Below, piece by piece: positions 46,012-57,086 of a DNA stretch of 64,000 bases. Origin of the DNA: Diphasiastrum complanatum (lineage: Eukaryota; Streptophyta; Lycopodiopsida; Lycopodiales; Lycopodiaceae); NCBI GenBank assembly GCA_029204225.1, contig CM055113.1, forward strand, positions 11,242,234 through 11,306,233. The letters are read 5' to 3'. A program made the position numbers and the translations under genes. Position 1 is the first letter of the stretch, and the number at the start of each line of letters is the position of its first letter. Under the pieces are notes generated by a model. That model made no database searches and was not told where the DNA came from. It saw only the letters and a program-made list of their open reading frames with translations.

Positions 46012-46821
46012 GTATGTTTTCATGCTTCTCAGAAAAAAGCTAGTGAAGTAGCGGTTGCATTGGATTCCACCAGTTAAACATTGGCATTCTGTTGAATACA
46101 GGAATATTTTGAAACAATCTACAAATTGAACTGCTAGATTTCTCTTGGCTAGAGAACCATAAAGCGTCAATTTTTCGTTGGCATACTTTGAACAAATTCT
46201 CACAGATAATAGTCTGACATTCATTGGGTTGAGCAATCTTCTAGTAATGTTGCTCATAGCCGCCTGTTCATGGTGATCTGCACATTCTGTAATGGAACAG
46301 TATAATAATTTTGCTGAGAGGAAATGCACACAAAGAATAAGCTGGCTGTTTTTTTAGCAGATTTCCACTCTTGTAAACACAGCTAGTAGTTTTAACACTA
46401 TTAAATGGTGTAGCATCAGCCAGCAAAAATAATAAAAAAACTATTATTTTTAAGGTTTCTAACAACAAACTGAAGCTAATGGATTATGTTTTTGGCATCA
46501 AACTGTTCTGTCGTTAAGAAGGATCTTGCACTTGAGTACTATGCATATTTTGTTTCACAATTTTGACATATGAGTGTTGTATTTACCTGGGGAGTCGAAA
46601 AAACTGATTTTCAAATGCCTGATATGTTGTATATGAAGAAAAAGCACAAGTGATAAATCATAACACAGCATGGGCTGCGTTTCTTTTAGTGGACTAGCTT
46701 CCTTTTCTTAGCAACAAACTTGAACCAAGGTTATAAAAATACAAACAACCACATTTCTTATAAGAGAATACCAAGCCGCTGAAGCATATTAGGGAACATG
46801 TGCACTTTAAAGGAAATCGGC

Positions 46822-47160
46822 GGCTCTGATACCAAATGTTACAACTCCCATAAATCTCCGATTGCCTTGAAGGTTGACGCATGCCTCATACTAGTGACGA
46901 CGCACCATATCCGCCGATCCATAGGGTCACTACCGACCCACCCCCATGCACTGGAACTATCGACATCTTCATGCCAAGTCAAGCCTCCGACGATAACTGG
47001 CGTCCCATACCACCAGCCATCGCCCTTGGCTCTCCCTAGCACACATCTCCTGGCCTGGAGATACATCCTGGCTACTGCACGTGCTCTCCATCCTATGCTC
47101 CCTTTCCAACCACCTCTATCCTAAGTTTTTCCGGGGTAGGTGTTGGTGGTATGGTATGCA
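46822..47160 (-). mobile_element. LTR retrotransposon fragment with primer site
   Basis: The minus strand reads TGGTATCAGAGCC (46822-46834), two bases from an LTR end GTTGTAACA (TGTTACAAC on plus from 46837). The outer LTR border is not clear, and the interior to the left is missing or too decayed to recognise. Confidence 0.55.
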
Positions 47161-48019
47161 CATACTTATCTATTGGAACTTGGTTCTGATTGATCATGTT
47201 GGTAGCATTAGGCTAATGGATGTTGTGAAAGATTTCCTATGATTTGGTGGTGAGTTGGCAAACCATTGTTTGGTTGGTTGCATGAAGATGTAGGAAATGG
47301 TAATCAAGGTCCTGAAAATTGTTAGTGAGGCTACCTTTCTTTTCATCCAAAGGCACGTTCTTGAATGTAATCATTTAGAACCATCAATTGGTGTCAAGTG
47401 AGAACATTTTGATTATTGATATTGAGGCTTGAGCTCAACCTTTTGCTCACCCTAATGGATTGATCATTGATAGAATTCAGTAAGCAATAGCAGGTCCAGT
47501 GTAGAGGGATCTGATCCTCGATGGCCCTCGATTTGAAGATTTTATCCATCTAGTCTCTACCTTGGTAGCCATTAGCAGGGTCTCCACATTGTAGTAGGCT
47601 TCCAAAACAATTGGATCTGGAGAATTAGCCACGTTGATCATGAACTAGTTGAAGGCCCTTGTGAAGTCGATAATTGTGCTCCAACCTTGTTCATGCCTGA
47701 TCCATCTAGGAAGTCCAAGAACCAAGGGTTAAGGTCCAAGGGCCAAGGGTTAAAGGCTAAAAGACAAGGGCTAACGACCAAGGGCTAAGGAACAAGGGCC
47801 AAGGACCAAGGGCTAAGGATGAAGGCTAATGGCGAAGGACAAATGAACAAAGGCTAAGGGCCAAGGGAGAAGGATTTAGGGTTTAGGGCTAGGGGTTAAG
47901 GATTTAACCTTAAAAAAAAAACCCCGAAAATATTTCACCATTCTAAAAAGGTAGGCACTTGTTCAAAACATGTTTTTCCATTTTGAAAAAGACGTTTGAA
48001 AAGGTACCCTGAACATTGC
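47161..48019. other. Decayed repeats: AAGGGCTAAGG array and hAT-like end
   Basis: 47711-47905 is an irregular array of (C)CAAGGGCTAAGGA-like units ending in TTTAGGGTTTAGGG. 47960-48016 resembles the right end of the hAT element at 43080-43136 (GACGTTTGAAAAGGTACC, then ACATTG), without a matching left end. A minus-strand IDFTRAF motif near 47650 may be a LINE RT scrap. Confidence 0.45.
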
Positions 48020-48388
48020 ATGAAGGAGCAAGATGTATTGAAGATTATGAACTTGGTCTTCTTCACATTCAACTCCAATGACACGACAAAAGGTATATAG
48101 GGCATCAATGAGCTATTGCAAGCCTTTCCTGGTTGGCAAAACTAGGACTACACCATCAACATATAGTAAGATGGATATCAAGATATTTCCAAGTTTGGCC
48201 GTTGTGCTGACCAATAAGTCCCTTAAGCTCATCAATGTAGAGGTAAAAAAGTGTAAGCAAGAGTGAGCAACCCTACTCAAGAAGTCTCTTGTTTTAAGCT
48301 TTCAAATAAGTTCTCTTTTTATGAAAATTAGGGAATGGTATTGTTTTTTGATATCATAGAAGAAGTGCAAAGAGAAGGTTTGAGTGTG

Positions 48389-48746
48389 TGTTACGAGCTC
48401 GTAACCAGTGCCGAACCCTAGAGAACACAGATAGGTGAGATACCACAGTCAGGGTCGTGTCCAGCGTACATGACCAACAAGGCAAGACAGTGTGAGTAGT
48501 GTGCCCCAGCACGGTCCATAGCCATGGCGGGCCTAACACAGCCTAGGGACCCTGTCAGCAGGATAGGGCCCCCAGTTGGGTTGCGACGTGCAGTCGGCCA
48601 CGTCAGTGCCACGTGGCCGACACTTGGCAGTAGCATGCTACCAGTCCTCACACTGGGCTAGGAGGGGCTTACTCTATATCAGGGAGTAGGCAAGGTTGGG
48701 TGGATCAGTTAGTGTTTGCCATACTGTGGTGTTAGGATCTATTACA
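48389..48746 (+). repeat. 5' LTR of chromovirus 2
   Basis: 358 bp, TG...CA ends. ACTCTATATCAGG near 48670 is a plausible TATA region. It contains an inverted pair GAGCTC/GAGCTCG at its start. Confidence 0.94.
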
Positions 48747-48760
48747 CTGGTATCAGAGCC

Positions 48761-49400
48761 ATCTCCATCCTAGGGAGTTCAGGAGCAGCAATAGAGAAAG
48801 CTATCAGAAGATAGGAAAGATCTCTGAGTTTCTCAGAAAAGATTAGAGGAGGAGAATCGCTGTAGGAGCAGCCTTCAAACTTCTGATTTTCACTGAGAAA
48901 TCACAGTAGCAAGGAGTCAGATTCCAAGTGTAGGTAGCTCGCTGGAAAAACAGCTGTTTCTCACTGAGTTCAGAGGATTCTCTATAGTTTTCCCAGCGAA
49001 ATTAGAGTAGGAAGAAGCCAGCACCTCCATCGCTCTACAGTCAGAGACCTGCATCTGATTTCCAGGGAAAAATTTACTGGTTCTCAGCGAGTTTGAAGCC
49101 AAAAAGGAGGAGCAGGGCCAGCGCTGCCAGTGCTTCTGAAAATCTGGTTTTTGGACAAGTTTTCGGGCCGCAACGTCTGAGATTTGGAGCAAGAGGATTC
49201 CTACCAGATCAGCGAGCACCTGGATCGAACAGACATTGTCAGGAATCACCCTCCACTTTCAGATAATGCACCCTCCACAGAAACTATCAGGAGAACACCC
49301 TCAGCTTTCAGCATAAAGGCCGAGAGATCCAGTTGCATGGGGAGCATGATGTTCCCAACAGCCCTATGGTCTGCAGTTCAGAGCTCTGTCAGCTAATCGG
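48761..49400 (+). other. Chromovirus 2 leader and deletion scar
   Basis: It contains serine-rich short frames but no Gag, knuckle or protease motif. The RT-upstream sequence begins at about 49400. Confidence 0.7.
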
Positions 49401-50930
49401 AGACGAAGACCATCAGGTATTCTTATGTGACTTTCAGTTTATTCCTGAAGTTTCTATTTCCAGTTCTATTCAGCAAAAAATCAGTAAATTAGAAACTTTG
49501 TTGTCTATATTTAAAGATGTTTTTCCTGAAGATTTACCACATGGTTTACCACCTAGCAGAGAGGTAGGTCATGTAATAAACCTAGTACCAGGTACAGCAC
49601 CTGTTTCTAAACCTCCGTATCGGGTCAGCCGAACAGAGGATGATGAAATAACTAGGCAGTTAACAGACTATCTTGGGAAAGGCCAAATTCAGACCAGTAG
49701 TTCACCATGGGCCTCACCAGTCCTATTGGTGAAAAAGAAAGAGGGGTCTATGCGTCTTTGCGTAGATTACAGAGCTCTCAATAAAGTCACAATTAAGAAT
49801 AAATACCCTATGCCTCGGGCAGACGAGTTGTTTGATCAACTCGACGGGGCTAAGTTTTTCAGTAAAATAGATCGGGATATCATCAAGTCCGTATAAAATC
49901 GGAAGATGTCTCGAAAACAGCTTTTAGGACTCGTCACGGTCATTATGAGTTTAAGGTGATGCCATTTGGGCTCACAAATGCTCTAGCTACCTTTATGACC
50001 TTGATGAACAGTGTCCTCAGACCATACTTGGGTAAGTTTGTAGTCGTATTTTTAGATGACATCCTCGTTTACAGTAAAACGAGGAAGGAGCATCTAAAAC
50101 ACCTCAGAAAGGTGTTTCGACTGCTCAGAAAGCATAAGCTCTATCCTAAACAATCCAAGTGTGAATTCTTCGTTGAAGAAGTAGCATATTTGGGTCACAT
50201 TATCTCTTCAGATGGGATTAAGATGGACCCAAATAAGGTTTAAGCCATACTCAGTTGGCTGAGACCTCAGAATATTTTGGAACTTCAGATCTTTCTTGGT
50301 CTGGCGGGATATTACAGACGATTTGTCAAGGAATATGCTTAGATAGCAGTTCCTATGACAAATCTCCTTAAGGGGAAGGGAAAGGAGTTCATTTGGGAGT
50401 CCGCACAGCAGGAGAGCTTTGATGCTCTCAAAACAGCCTTAGCTACAGCACCAGTTTTAAAAGTCGTCGACCCCAATCAGCCATTTGTGGTCGAAACAGA
50501 TGCTAGCGACTTTGCAGTAGGTGCTGTGCTAACTCAGAGTGGACGACCAGTTGCGTTCGAGAGTAAAAAACTCGAGCCAGCTCAGACTAGGTACAGTGCC
50601 TATGAAAAGGAACTCTTGTCTATAGTCCATGCCCTTAAGATTTGGAGGCACTATTTGTATGGTGCCAACTTTGAGGTCATGACAGACCATGAGAGTCTCA
50701 GATACCTTTGCAATCAACCTGAGCTTAGAGGTCGGAAAGCTCGTTGGGCAGAGTTGATGCAAGAGTTTGACATGTCTATCAGATATAGACGTGGAAAATT
50801 CAATACAGTAGCAGATGCCCTTAGCAGAATGCCTATGATAAACGAGCTGAGTTTTACTCAGATTCGTAATGAGTTACTCGAGTCCTTGAGAGGGAAATGC
50901 CAGCATGATGCATTCTTCTCTATTATCTGA
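49333..50930 (+). pseudogene. Chromovirus 2 RT/RNase H, broken
   Basis: The RT N-terminal frame 49333-49896 ([23 protein letters not shown]) ends at a small deletion near 49868, where [10 protein letters not shown] should read. The next frame, 49956-50243, has [10 protein letters not shown] and [12 protein letters not shown] (catalytic DD kept). Stops at 50241 and 50340 interrupt the connection domain. The frame at 50355-50930 has RNase H (VETDASDFAVGAV, YSAYEKELLSIV) and ADALSRMP. Confidence 0.92.
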
Positions 50931-51095
50931 AACTCAGTCCAGAACAGACAGTTACAGACTCCAGAACCAGTTCCCGGGGCTGGTGCCAGTTCATCCAAGA
51001 ATACGGCAGCTTCCGTTGAGGATGATGATGAGTCCGAGTATACGTCGTCAGATGACGTTGAGGATTTTGAGCCTGTATTACCCAAGCAAACCCCA

Positions 51096-52493
51096 GTGGT
51101 TGAGGGTCAGTTGACTCAAGGATTCAAATGGAAACAGTATTCCATTCAGGATGAGTACTTGCTCTATAGAGATAGAGTATGTGTCCCCAATTCAGAGGAT
51201 TATAGGCAACAGGTCCTATATGAATGTCATGACAATCCTAGCGCGGGACACCTAGGCATACAGAAGACCTATGAGCTTCTTCGTAGGCAATTTTTTTGGC
51301 CCAATATGAAAAAGGACGTCCACCAGTATTTAACCAGTTGCCAAAAATGTCAAGTAAATAAAGCAGAGCGTTTAAAGGCAGGAGGGTTGTTGCATCCCTT
51401 AGAAATACCAGCTGGTAAATGGGAGAGTATCTCCATGGATTTTATAGTAGGCCTGCCTAAAACCCAAAAGGGTAATGATGCTATATGGGTCACAGTTGAC
51501 CGTCTGACCAAAATGGCTCATTTCTTTCAGACCAAAACAACCGTTAGAGCTCCAGAGTTAGCGAGGTTGTTTGTAGACGGGCTATTTAAATTGTACGGTC
51601 TACCTTCCGGCATAGTCAGCAACCGGGACAGTAAGTTTACTGGAAATTTTTGGAGGGCAGTATTCCATCATCTCCATACTAAACTTAATATGAGTACCAC
51701 CGACCATCCACAGACGGACGGTCAAACAGAAAGGGTAAATCAAGTGCTGGAGGATATGCTTCGTGCATACGTCAGCAAGAAGCAGACTAATTGGGAGGAG
51801 TATCTCTCGATATTAGAGTTTGCTTACAACAGTACCAAACATTCAGCTACGGGATACAGCCCATTTATGCTGATGTACGGTTTTCAGCCACGCTCACCCA
51901 CAGCTGTAGGGTTTAAACAAGAAAAAGTTGAAGCAGCCAGAAACTTTTTAGAGGACCTAAACCAGATGACAGAACATGCTAAGCGTAGCATCAGGCAGTC
52001 CCAGGATCGAGCCAGGCATTATGCAGATCCACACAGACGGGATGTGCAGTTCTCCACTGGTGAGAAAGTCTACTTGAGAGTCCCAGTTGACTCTAAAACC
52101 CTCAAATCAGGAGTGTGTGCTAAGTTGTCTCCAAGGTATTGTGGTCCCTTTACCATCAGTAGGAGACTAGGCGAGGTCACCTATGAACTAGAACTCCCAC
52201 ACTGCAGTAAGGTTTTTCCAGTCTTTCATGTAAGTCAGTTACGAAAAGCCTTAACCAGATCAGACAATCTGGTAAGGGACAGTGTTCTAGTTCTCTTATT
52301 GGATCCTCGACAACTACCACATGAACCAAAGGAGATTCTTGATAGTAGAGAGACGCAGACTCGTCATACTCTATACCGAGAATATCTGGTTAAGTGGAAT
52401 GATCAGCCTGTTGAGAATGCCACTTGGGAAAGAGGCAGCGTCCTTCGCAATATTTTTCCAGACTTTGTCTTAGAGGACCAAGACGGTTCTTAA
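51096..52493 (+). CDS. Chromovirus 2 integrase with chromodomain (465 aa)
   Basis: Zinc segment HLGIQKTYELLRR then CQKCQVNKAERL. Core: SMDFIVGLPKT, VSNRDSKFTGNFW and TDHPQTDGQTERVNQ, with the D, D and E residues in place. Then LSPRYCGPF, PVFHVSQLRK and the chromodomain YREYLVKWNDQPVENATWE. The frame is open from end to end. It closely resembles the integrase of chromovirus 1. Confidence 0.94.
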   Translation: MVEGQLTQGFKWKQYSIQDEYLLYRDRVCVPNSEDYRQQVLYECHDNPSAGHLGIQKTYELLRRQFFWPNMKKDVHQYLTSCQKCQVNKAERLKAGGLLHPLEIPAGKWESISMDFIVGLPKTQKGNDAIWVTVDRLTKMAHFFQTKTTVRAPELARLFVDGLFKLYGLPSGIVSNRDSKFTGNFWRAVFHHLHTKLNMSTTDHPQTDGQTERVNQVLEDMLRAYVSKKQTNWEEYLSILEFAYNSTKHSATGYSPFMLMYGFQPRSPTAVGFKQEKVEAARNFLEDLNQMTEHAKRSIRQSQDRARHYADPHRRDVQFSTGEKVYLRVPVDSKTLKSGVCAKLSPRYCGPFTISRRLGEVTYELELPHCSKVFPVFHVSQLRKALTRSDNLVRDSVLVLLLDPRQLPHEPKEILDSRETQTRHTLYREYLVKWNDQPVENATWERGSVLRNIFPDFVLEDQDGS

Positions 52494-52504
52494 GGGGGAG
52501 GGAG

Positions 52505-52862
52505 TGTTACGAGCTCGTAACCAGTGCCGAACCCTAGAGAACACAGATAGGTGAGATACCACAGTCAGGGTCGTGTCCAGCGTACATGACCAATAGGGCA
52601 AGACAGTGTGAGTAGTGTGCCCCAGCACGGTCCATAGCCATGGCGGGCCTAACACAGCCTAGGGACCCTGTCAGCAGGATAGGGACCCCAGTTGGGTCCC
52701 GACGTGCAGTCGGCCACGTCAGTGCCACGTGGCCGACACTTGGCAGTAGCATGCTACCAGTCCTCACACTGGGCTAGGAGGGGCTTACTCTATATCAGGG
52801 AGTAGGCAAGGTTGGGTGGATCAGTTAGTGTTTGCCCTACTGTGGTGTTAGGATCTATTACA
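52505..52862 (+). repeat. 3' LTR of chromovirus 2
   Basis: Same length as the 5' LTR. It follows the polypurine tract directly. Confidence 0.94.
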
Positions 52863-53010
52863 GTGTGCATGACTTGAAGATGGAATTGCTTGCATTCATC
52901 ATCCCAAGTATTGTGAGGGAATGTGAAATGGGATATTGGTTTATATGGTTTGCTAGCGAAATCAATGGATGTGGCATTGTGAAACAAGGATGAAAGGTGC
53001 ACAGCCTAAG

Positions 53011-53780
53011 TGTCCATTGTACTATCATGGGGCATATCGAATAGTAGGGAGAATAGTGAATTTGGGTAGAAAGGGATGTAAGAAGAAAAGAAGATATAGG
53101 GCGCCATACGATGAGCCTGGGGAGTAACTAAATGATGATGAGGACATTTGGGAAAAAGAATTAGACTTGAGATAGAAACTCCTTGGGTTTCTCCCTTGAG
53201 AAGAAAGCTCTTTAAGGGAGAATGCTATGTATTATGATGGTACGCCCTAAGGTGATGACCTGTTAAAGAGGTGGAGTGTTAAAGAGGTGGAGTGCTGGTT
53301 TGGGTTGTCTTTGTTTTTAGTGCCACATGTCAACATAGCACCTTGGGTTGCATTGTGTCACAAATCCAAGCATGGATGTGCTTGAGGCGGGACCCATCTA
53401 TACTATGTTACAGAGGTGGGGAAGCCCTTTATCATTCATTCATCTCTACCCAGGCTGCTTTTGTAGACCAGCCAAGCAATCTAATTGTTTTGTTACTCCA
53501 TAAGGATTTCTTATTTAAGAAAATCATGAGAAAAGTTCGAACTATTTTAGGCTCTTCTGGTTTTATCTTTGGTATTCCAGCTTCTGGTATAATAATAGAA
53601 TGCAGAAAAGTGGGGAGCTAAGGAGACCACTTTGTTTGTAGTATTTTATATTTTGTCTATGTCTGGGTAACTTGTCTATATATTATGGTCCTTGTTTTAT
53701 ATTTTATCTTATTTGAATTATTATCATTATACTTGTGCCTTTGTATCATCTAACATCCACTCTTGAAAAGCATAAAGCTT
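53011..53780 (+). other. Possible gypsy 3' fragment and unassigned sequence
   Basis: The plus strand reads CPLYYHGAYRIVGRIVN-like sequence near 53010-53090 and LRRKLFKGECYVL-like sequence near 53200. These weakly recall the end of a gypsy polyprotein and its following LTR. A duplicated GTTAAAGAGGTGGAGTG lies at 53263-53295. Not certain. Confidence 0.3.
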
Positions 53781-53799
53781 AAAGAGAATAACATTCAGT

Positions 53800-54830
53800 T
53801 GATCCATTTGCAGCATTAAATTTTTTGAAATCAACCATTCAAACAATGTACCAGTTTTTTGATGAGTTTAATAAACATTGGTGGATGGATTTTTTTTTAA
53901 AAAACAGAAATTCGGTTTCATTAGAGGAGTTCTAAATTAAAAAAGGGCCCTTTGTAAAGATTCTCCTTATAGTTTTTCTCAATGTTTTTTTACACATGGA
54001 CCAATCAAAACACTCACATTTGAAATCTACGTAACGTAACTTTTTGAGTTCCCATTTTGAGTCCACATTGAAAATGGCATAACTTTTTCCAGGTAAGTCT
54101 GATTTTAGCGGAGTTTGGTGCATGGAAAAGCGCTCAACGAGCTCTTTCTAATGATATGTTACATGGCATACTTCTGAGCTACAGTTAAAAAGTCAAAGCT
54201 ATTGGTTGAAAATAGTGTATAATATTTTAATAATTCTAAAGGGATATTTGCACAAATTCATATGAGGCCCTTTTGGAGATCAAAACTCCCCTAATGACTT
54301 AAGTTAAGGGTTAAAGTTGAATCCTCATCTATTCCAACAACCACAATTGAATTCTCATCTATTCCACAACAAACTGAAATTTCATCCCTTGTGTAAAATA
54401 ATAAACGTGAAATTTATTTGGGTTCCAGAAAAAGTCATCAAATTGTAAAAGCCACCAAGGTTAAGTGGTCTGGTAATCTTGGTGAAATTGATAGGGAGTC
54501 TCATTGGATTTTTAGCTTTGGAAAATAGTGAAATTCATCCATTTTGGATTGCTAAAGTGCTTAGCTTCATTTAGAACAATGACAAAATGAAAATCGTACG
54601 TGTGTTTTGGTTGTGGACCACATTGACTAATGTTTTCTTAGAAAAATATGAGTTACAAATGTTGCAATTAAATCCAAAAGGCAAAAAGAAGCATTCAACA
54701 AAGAATCAACTACGAGTTGATGATATAAATCTTCAAGATGTAGATGTGCTTGCTTTTAATTTTGAGTTGACAATGACGAATCACTTTCCTTCTTGCTTCT
54801 TGTCATTTGCTTCTTAGTCAACATTGGGTC
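53800..54830 (+). pseudogene. Second copy of the DUF7869-like gene, C-terminal part
   Basis: FFDEFNKHWWMDFF at about 53855-53898 matches FFDEFDQHLWMDFF of the first copy (13349-13104 frame). After a MITE, the sequence continues with REIYLGSRKSHQIVKATKVKW-like sequence, HPFWIAKVLSFI, EKYELQMLQLNPKGKKK and VDVLAFNFELTMTNH. The last block is the same as in copy 1. It has stop codons. Upstream catalytic motifs are missing. Confidence 0.82.
53919..54296. mobile_element. MITE-like insertion (about 0.37 kb)
   Basis: The left end CATTAGAGGAGTTCT and right end (reverse complement) CATTAGGGGAGTTTT form an imperfect inverted repeat, with a further shared AAAAGGGCC box just inside. It has no coding frame. 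It separates two halves of the DUF7869-like copy that join in order without it. The target duplication is not clear. Confidence 0.65.
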
Positions 54831-55906
54831 CTTTGGATAAATGTATCTATTGTACCTACATCTATCAAATTTTTTGTCATGATAATTTGTTGGTTGCTTG
54901 TGAGCACTTTGAACTTTATCTAGGCACTTGAAACATTTTGTTTTGTTTTTGTCTCTATGAGATTTAAACTTATTGAAGCTTTGAGATAGGTAACTTGTTT
55001 TGCACATGCCAATTTAAAGAGCAACTTTTTTTTGCTATTTTGCAATAGCCATTGCAATAGTGACTTAAGATTGTGTTTCTTGTAGGGAAAGGGGCCCAAA
55101 AGAGTAGGAGCATTGTATGTCACATGTCAATTGTTCAAAGTTTATTTCAAGGTACATTTTGCTCATCATACTTTAGCATGATCAATTTGATACCACCAGC
55201 AATGGACAACTATTTAAGATAAGCATGAATTATTTTTCAATCATTAGGAGGATAGGGTTAACTATTATACCGGCTTTTACATAACAAAAATCTGTTGTAT
55301 GAGTATCATCTGAATGTGAGTCTAAATCTCATGTCGCCAAGAAATTTGGCATTTGCAACTTCTAGGAGTTACTAGTCTCACCCCCTCACGCCGAACAAAC
55401 ACACACACACAACACAAATAAGCAAGGAGACTAAAGAGAGAGATCAATATCATCAGTTGAATGACAAATGACACAGATTTCCTACTTATAGCCTAAAGGA
55501 AGCCCTAAAAAGGAAGCTTCCAGTGGCAAGGGCCCAACTGGGAGGGATAATAGTGCGCCCTCCAAGAAGGCCCCCACTCCCCAGTAATATGTCCCAATGT
55601 CCAAATAATGAATAATAAGGCCCAAGGCCAACCATAAAGTAAGTGTCAGTAATGAATAAAAAAGGGCCCAGGCCTGCTTATGCATAAAGTAAAGTAAATG
55701 TAAATGGACCGAGTCCATAACTTCTGATATACTAATGAGTGCCTAAGGGAAGCTCTGTGATGGAGATACCAAACGACTCAAGTAGGAGGTGAGATGCCTC
55801 TAAGAGAACCATGATAATCGATAGCCCTAATCATGAAGATAATGTGAGGAGGATAGTGCAATCTGTATGTATCGTCTGCCTATCTCTGGCAATGCCTATA
55901 CCAACT
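54831..55906. other. No gene seen
   Basis: It includes a short (CA)n near 55400-55412. Frames of 60-85 residues here have no motif. Confidence 0.5.
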
Positions 55907-56332
55907 TGTTAGGAATTAATGTTTATTTGATACCCCTTAATGATAGTTTGGCCATGCCTGCGTGCTATTTTTAGGGGCCATTCTATTTATAGTAAATTCG
56001 TTTTTTAAGGCTTATGCATGTAGGTGGGCGCACTACAACTAAATTGGGATCTATTTAGTACTTAGAAATTCATCTTGGGACTTTACTCAATATAGGTAGT
56101 AATTATAGCAATTAGCTTTTGCTCTTTTGCTATTTGCTTTAGGCTCTTAGCTTTTCTCATTGATTAGAGAATCTATTTAAGTAGGCTGGCGCCCCACCAC
56201 AATAATTCCATTCAATTCATATGCTAGAGCATTGCTCAATTCTCCTATGATTTGATTCTCTCTATGCTTGGTTTTGTGTGAGTGCTATAGGACTAGTATC
56301 TTCATCTAGAATTTGTATCACAAATTCTGACA
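55907..56332 (+). repeat. 5' LTR of copia C
   Basis: 426 bp with TG...CA ends, set by the adjoining primer site. No 3' partner is in the window, so its age cannot be estimated. Confidence 0.8.
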
Positions 56333-56637
56333 TGGTATTAGTGTAGACTATTTGGTAAGAGAGAGAGATTGTTTCCAAGCTTGCAAGAAGATTAATTGGA
56401 GGAGACAAAGCTGCATGCGGAGTTGACGGTGTTGGGAAGACAACGGATTTGGATCTCTGCACCTGGATCCCTGCTGGTGTCTATCACTGAGATTAATCGC
56501 TGGTTGCTGGCTGCATGTTGGATTGCTACCTACTGATTGCAGAAATCAGATTGATTGCCTGCAGATCACTGACTGTCTATAATCTTGGATCACTGCTGAA
56601 CAGATCTGGGATCTGTTCGCTGGAGCTGGCAGAGCTA

Positions 56638-56875
56638 GTTCGCTGGTAGTCTGACAGAGCTATTCACTGGTAGTCGTACAAACCTGATCGCTGGTTGTCT
56701 GATAGACCTCTTCGCTAGTAGTCTGCTAGATCTGTTCGCTGGTTGTCTGACAGAGCTGATCACTGGTTGTTTGACAGGCCTGTTTGCTGGTAGTCTGACA
56801 GATCTATTTGCTGGTTGTCTGACAGATCCGTTCACTGGTTTTCTGATAGATCTGCTTGCTGATTGGAGCAAAGTC
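56638..56875. repeat. 24-bp minisatellite, about 10 units
   Basis: Units such as TTCGCTGGTAGTCTGACAGA, drifting by a few bases each, lie in the copia C leader between the primer site and gag. On the minus strand they give an 8-residue repeat frame (SVRQPANR), which I take as an artefact. Confidence 0.93.
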
Positions 56876-57086
56876 AAGTTGTTGGAATTTGCTATAGATC
56901 AGTATTATGGCAGGATTGAATGATGCTGTGTTACTGGAGTCTAGCAAGCTAGATGAAACGAATTACTCCTGTTTGAATTTATTTCTTTTCTAAAGGACTA
57001 TTATCATGTGATTACTACTTGTAGATATAAGGCTTGGAATTTTTTGGATAGATTCTTGAGTCTTTTATAGCACATGGAAGTTCAAG

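Larger units (their letters stand above)
48389..52862 (+). mobile_element. Ty3/gypsy chromovirus 2, gag and protease deleted (4,474 bp)
   Basis: LTRs of 358 bp (48389-48746 and 52505-52862) begin TGTTACGAGC and end CTATTACA, and are flanked by the duplication GTGTG (48384-48388, 52863-52867). The primer site TGGTATCAGAGCC is at 48748-48760 and the polypurine tract AAGGGGGAGGGAG at 52492-52504. About 6 LTR mismatches (1.7%) make it the youngest dated insertion here. Gag and protease are absent; RT, RNase H, integrase and chromodomain remain. Confidence 0.95.
48020..53010 (-). mobile_element. LINE copy F (diverged), split by chromovirus 2
   Basis: At 48388-48020 the minus strand reads TLFYLYIDEL, ILLYVDGVVLVLPTRKGLQ-like and a following conserved block, in broken frames. 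After the chromovirus, 52868-53002 continues upstream as FPHNTWDDECKQFHLQ, the linker after a LINE endonuclease. It is more decayed than the other LINEs and has no visible tail. Confidence 0.65.

Noticed and set aside
46839-47124. Host exon in the frames at 46798-47124 or 46839-47066
   Set aside because: The region directly follows an LTR primer site and fits an LTR. No match to the next EER5 segment.
47640-47680. Minus-strand IDFTRAF as part of LINE F's RT
   Set aside because: In LINE F this box should lie to the right of the YVDG box at about 48160, but it lies to the left. It may be a separate scrap.
47700-48016. A second complete hAT element
   Set aside because: The right end resembles the hAT at 43136, but I found no matching left end or 8-bp duplication.
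56635-56877. Eight-residue repeat protein (SVRQPANR)
   Set aside because: Antisense to the copia leader and fully explained by the 24-bp minisatellite.
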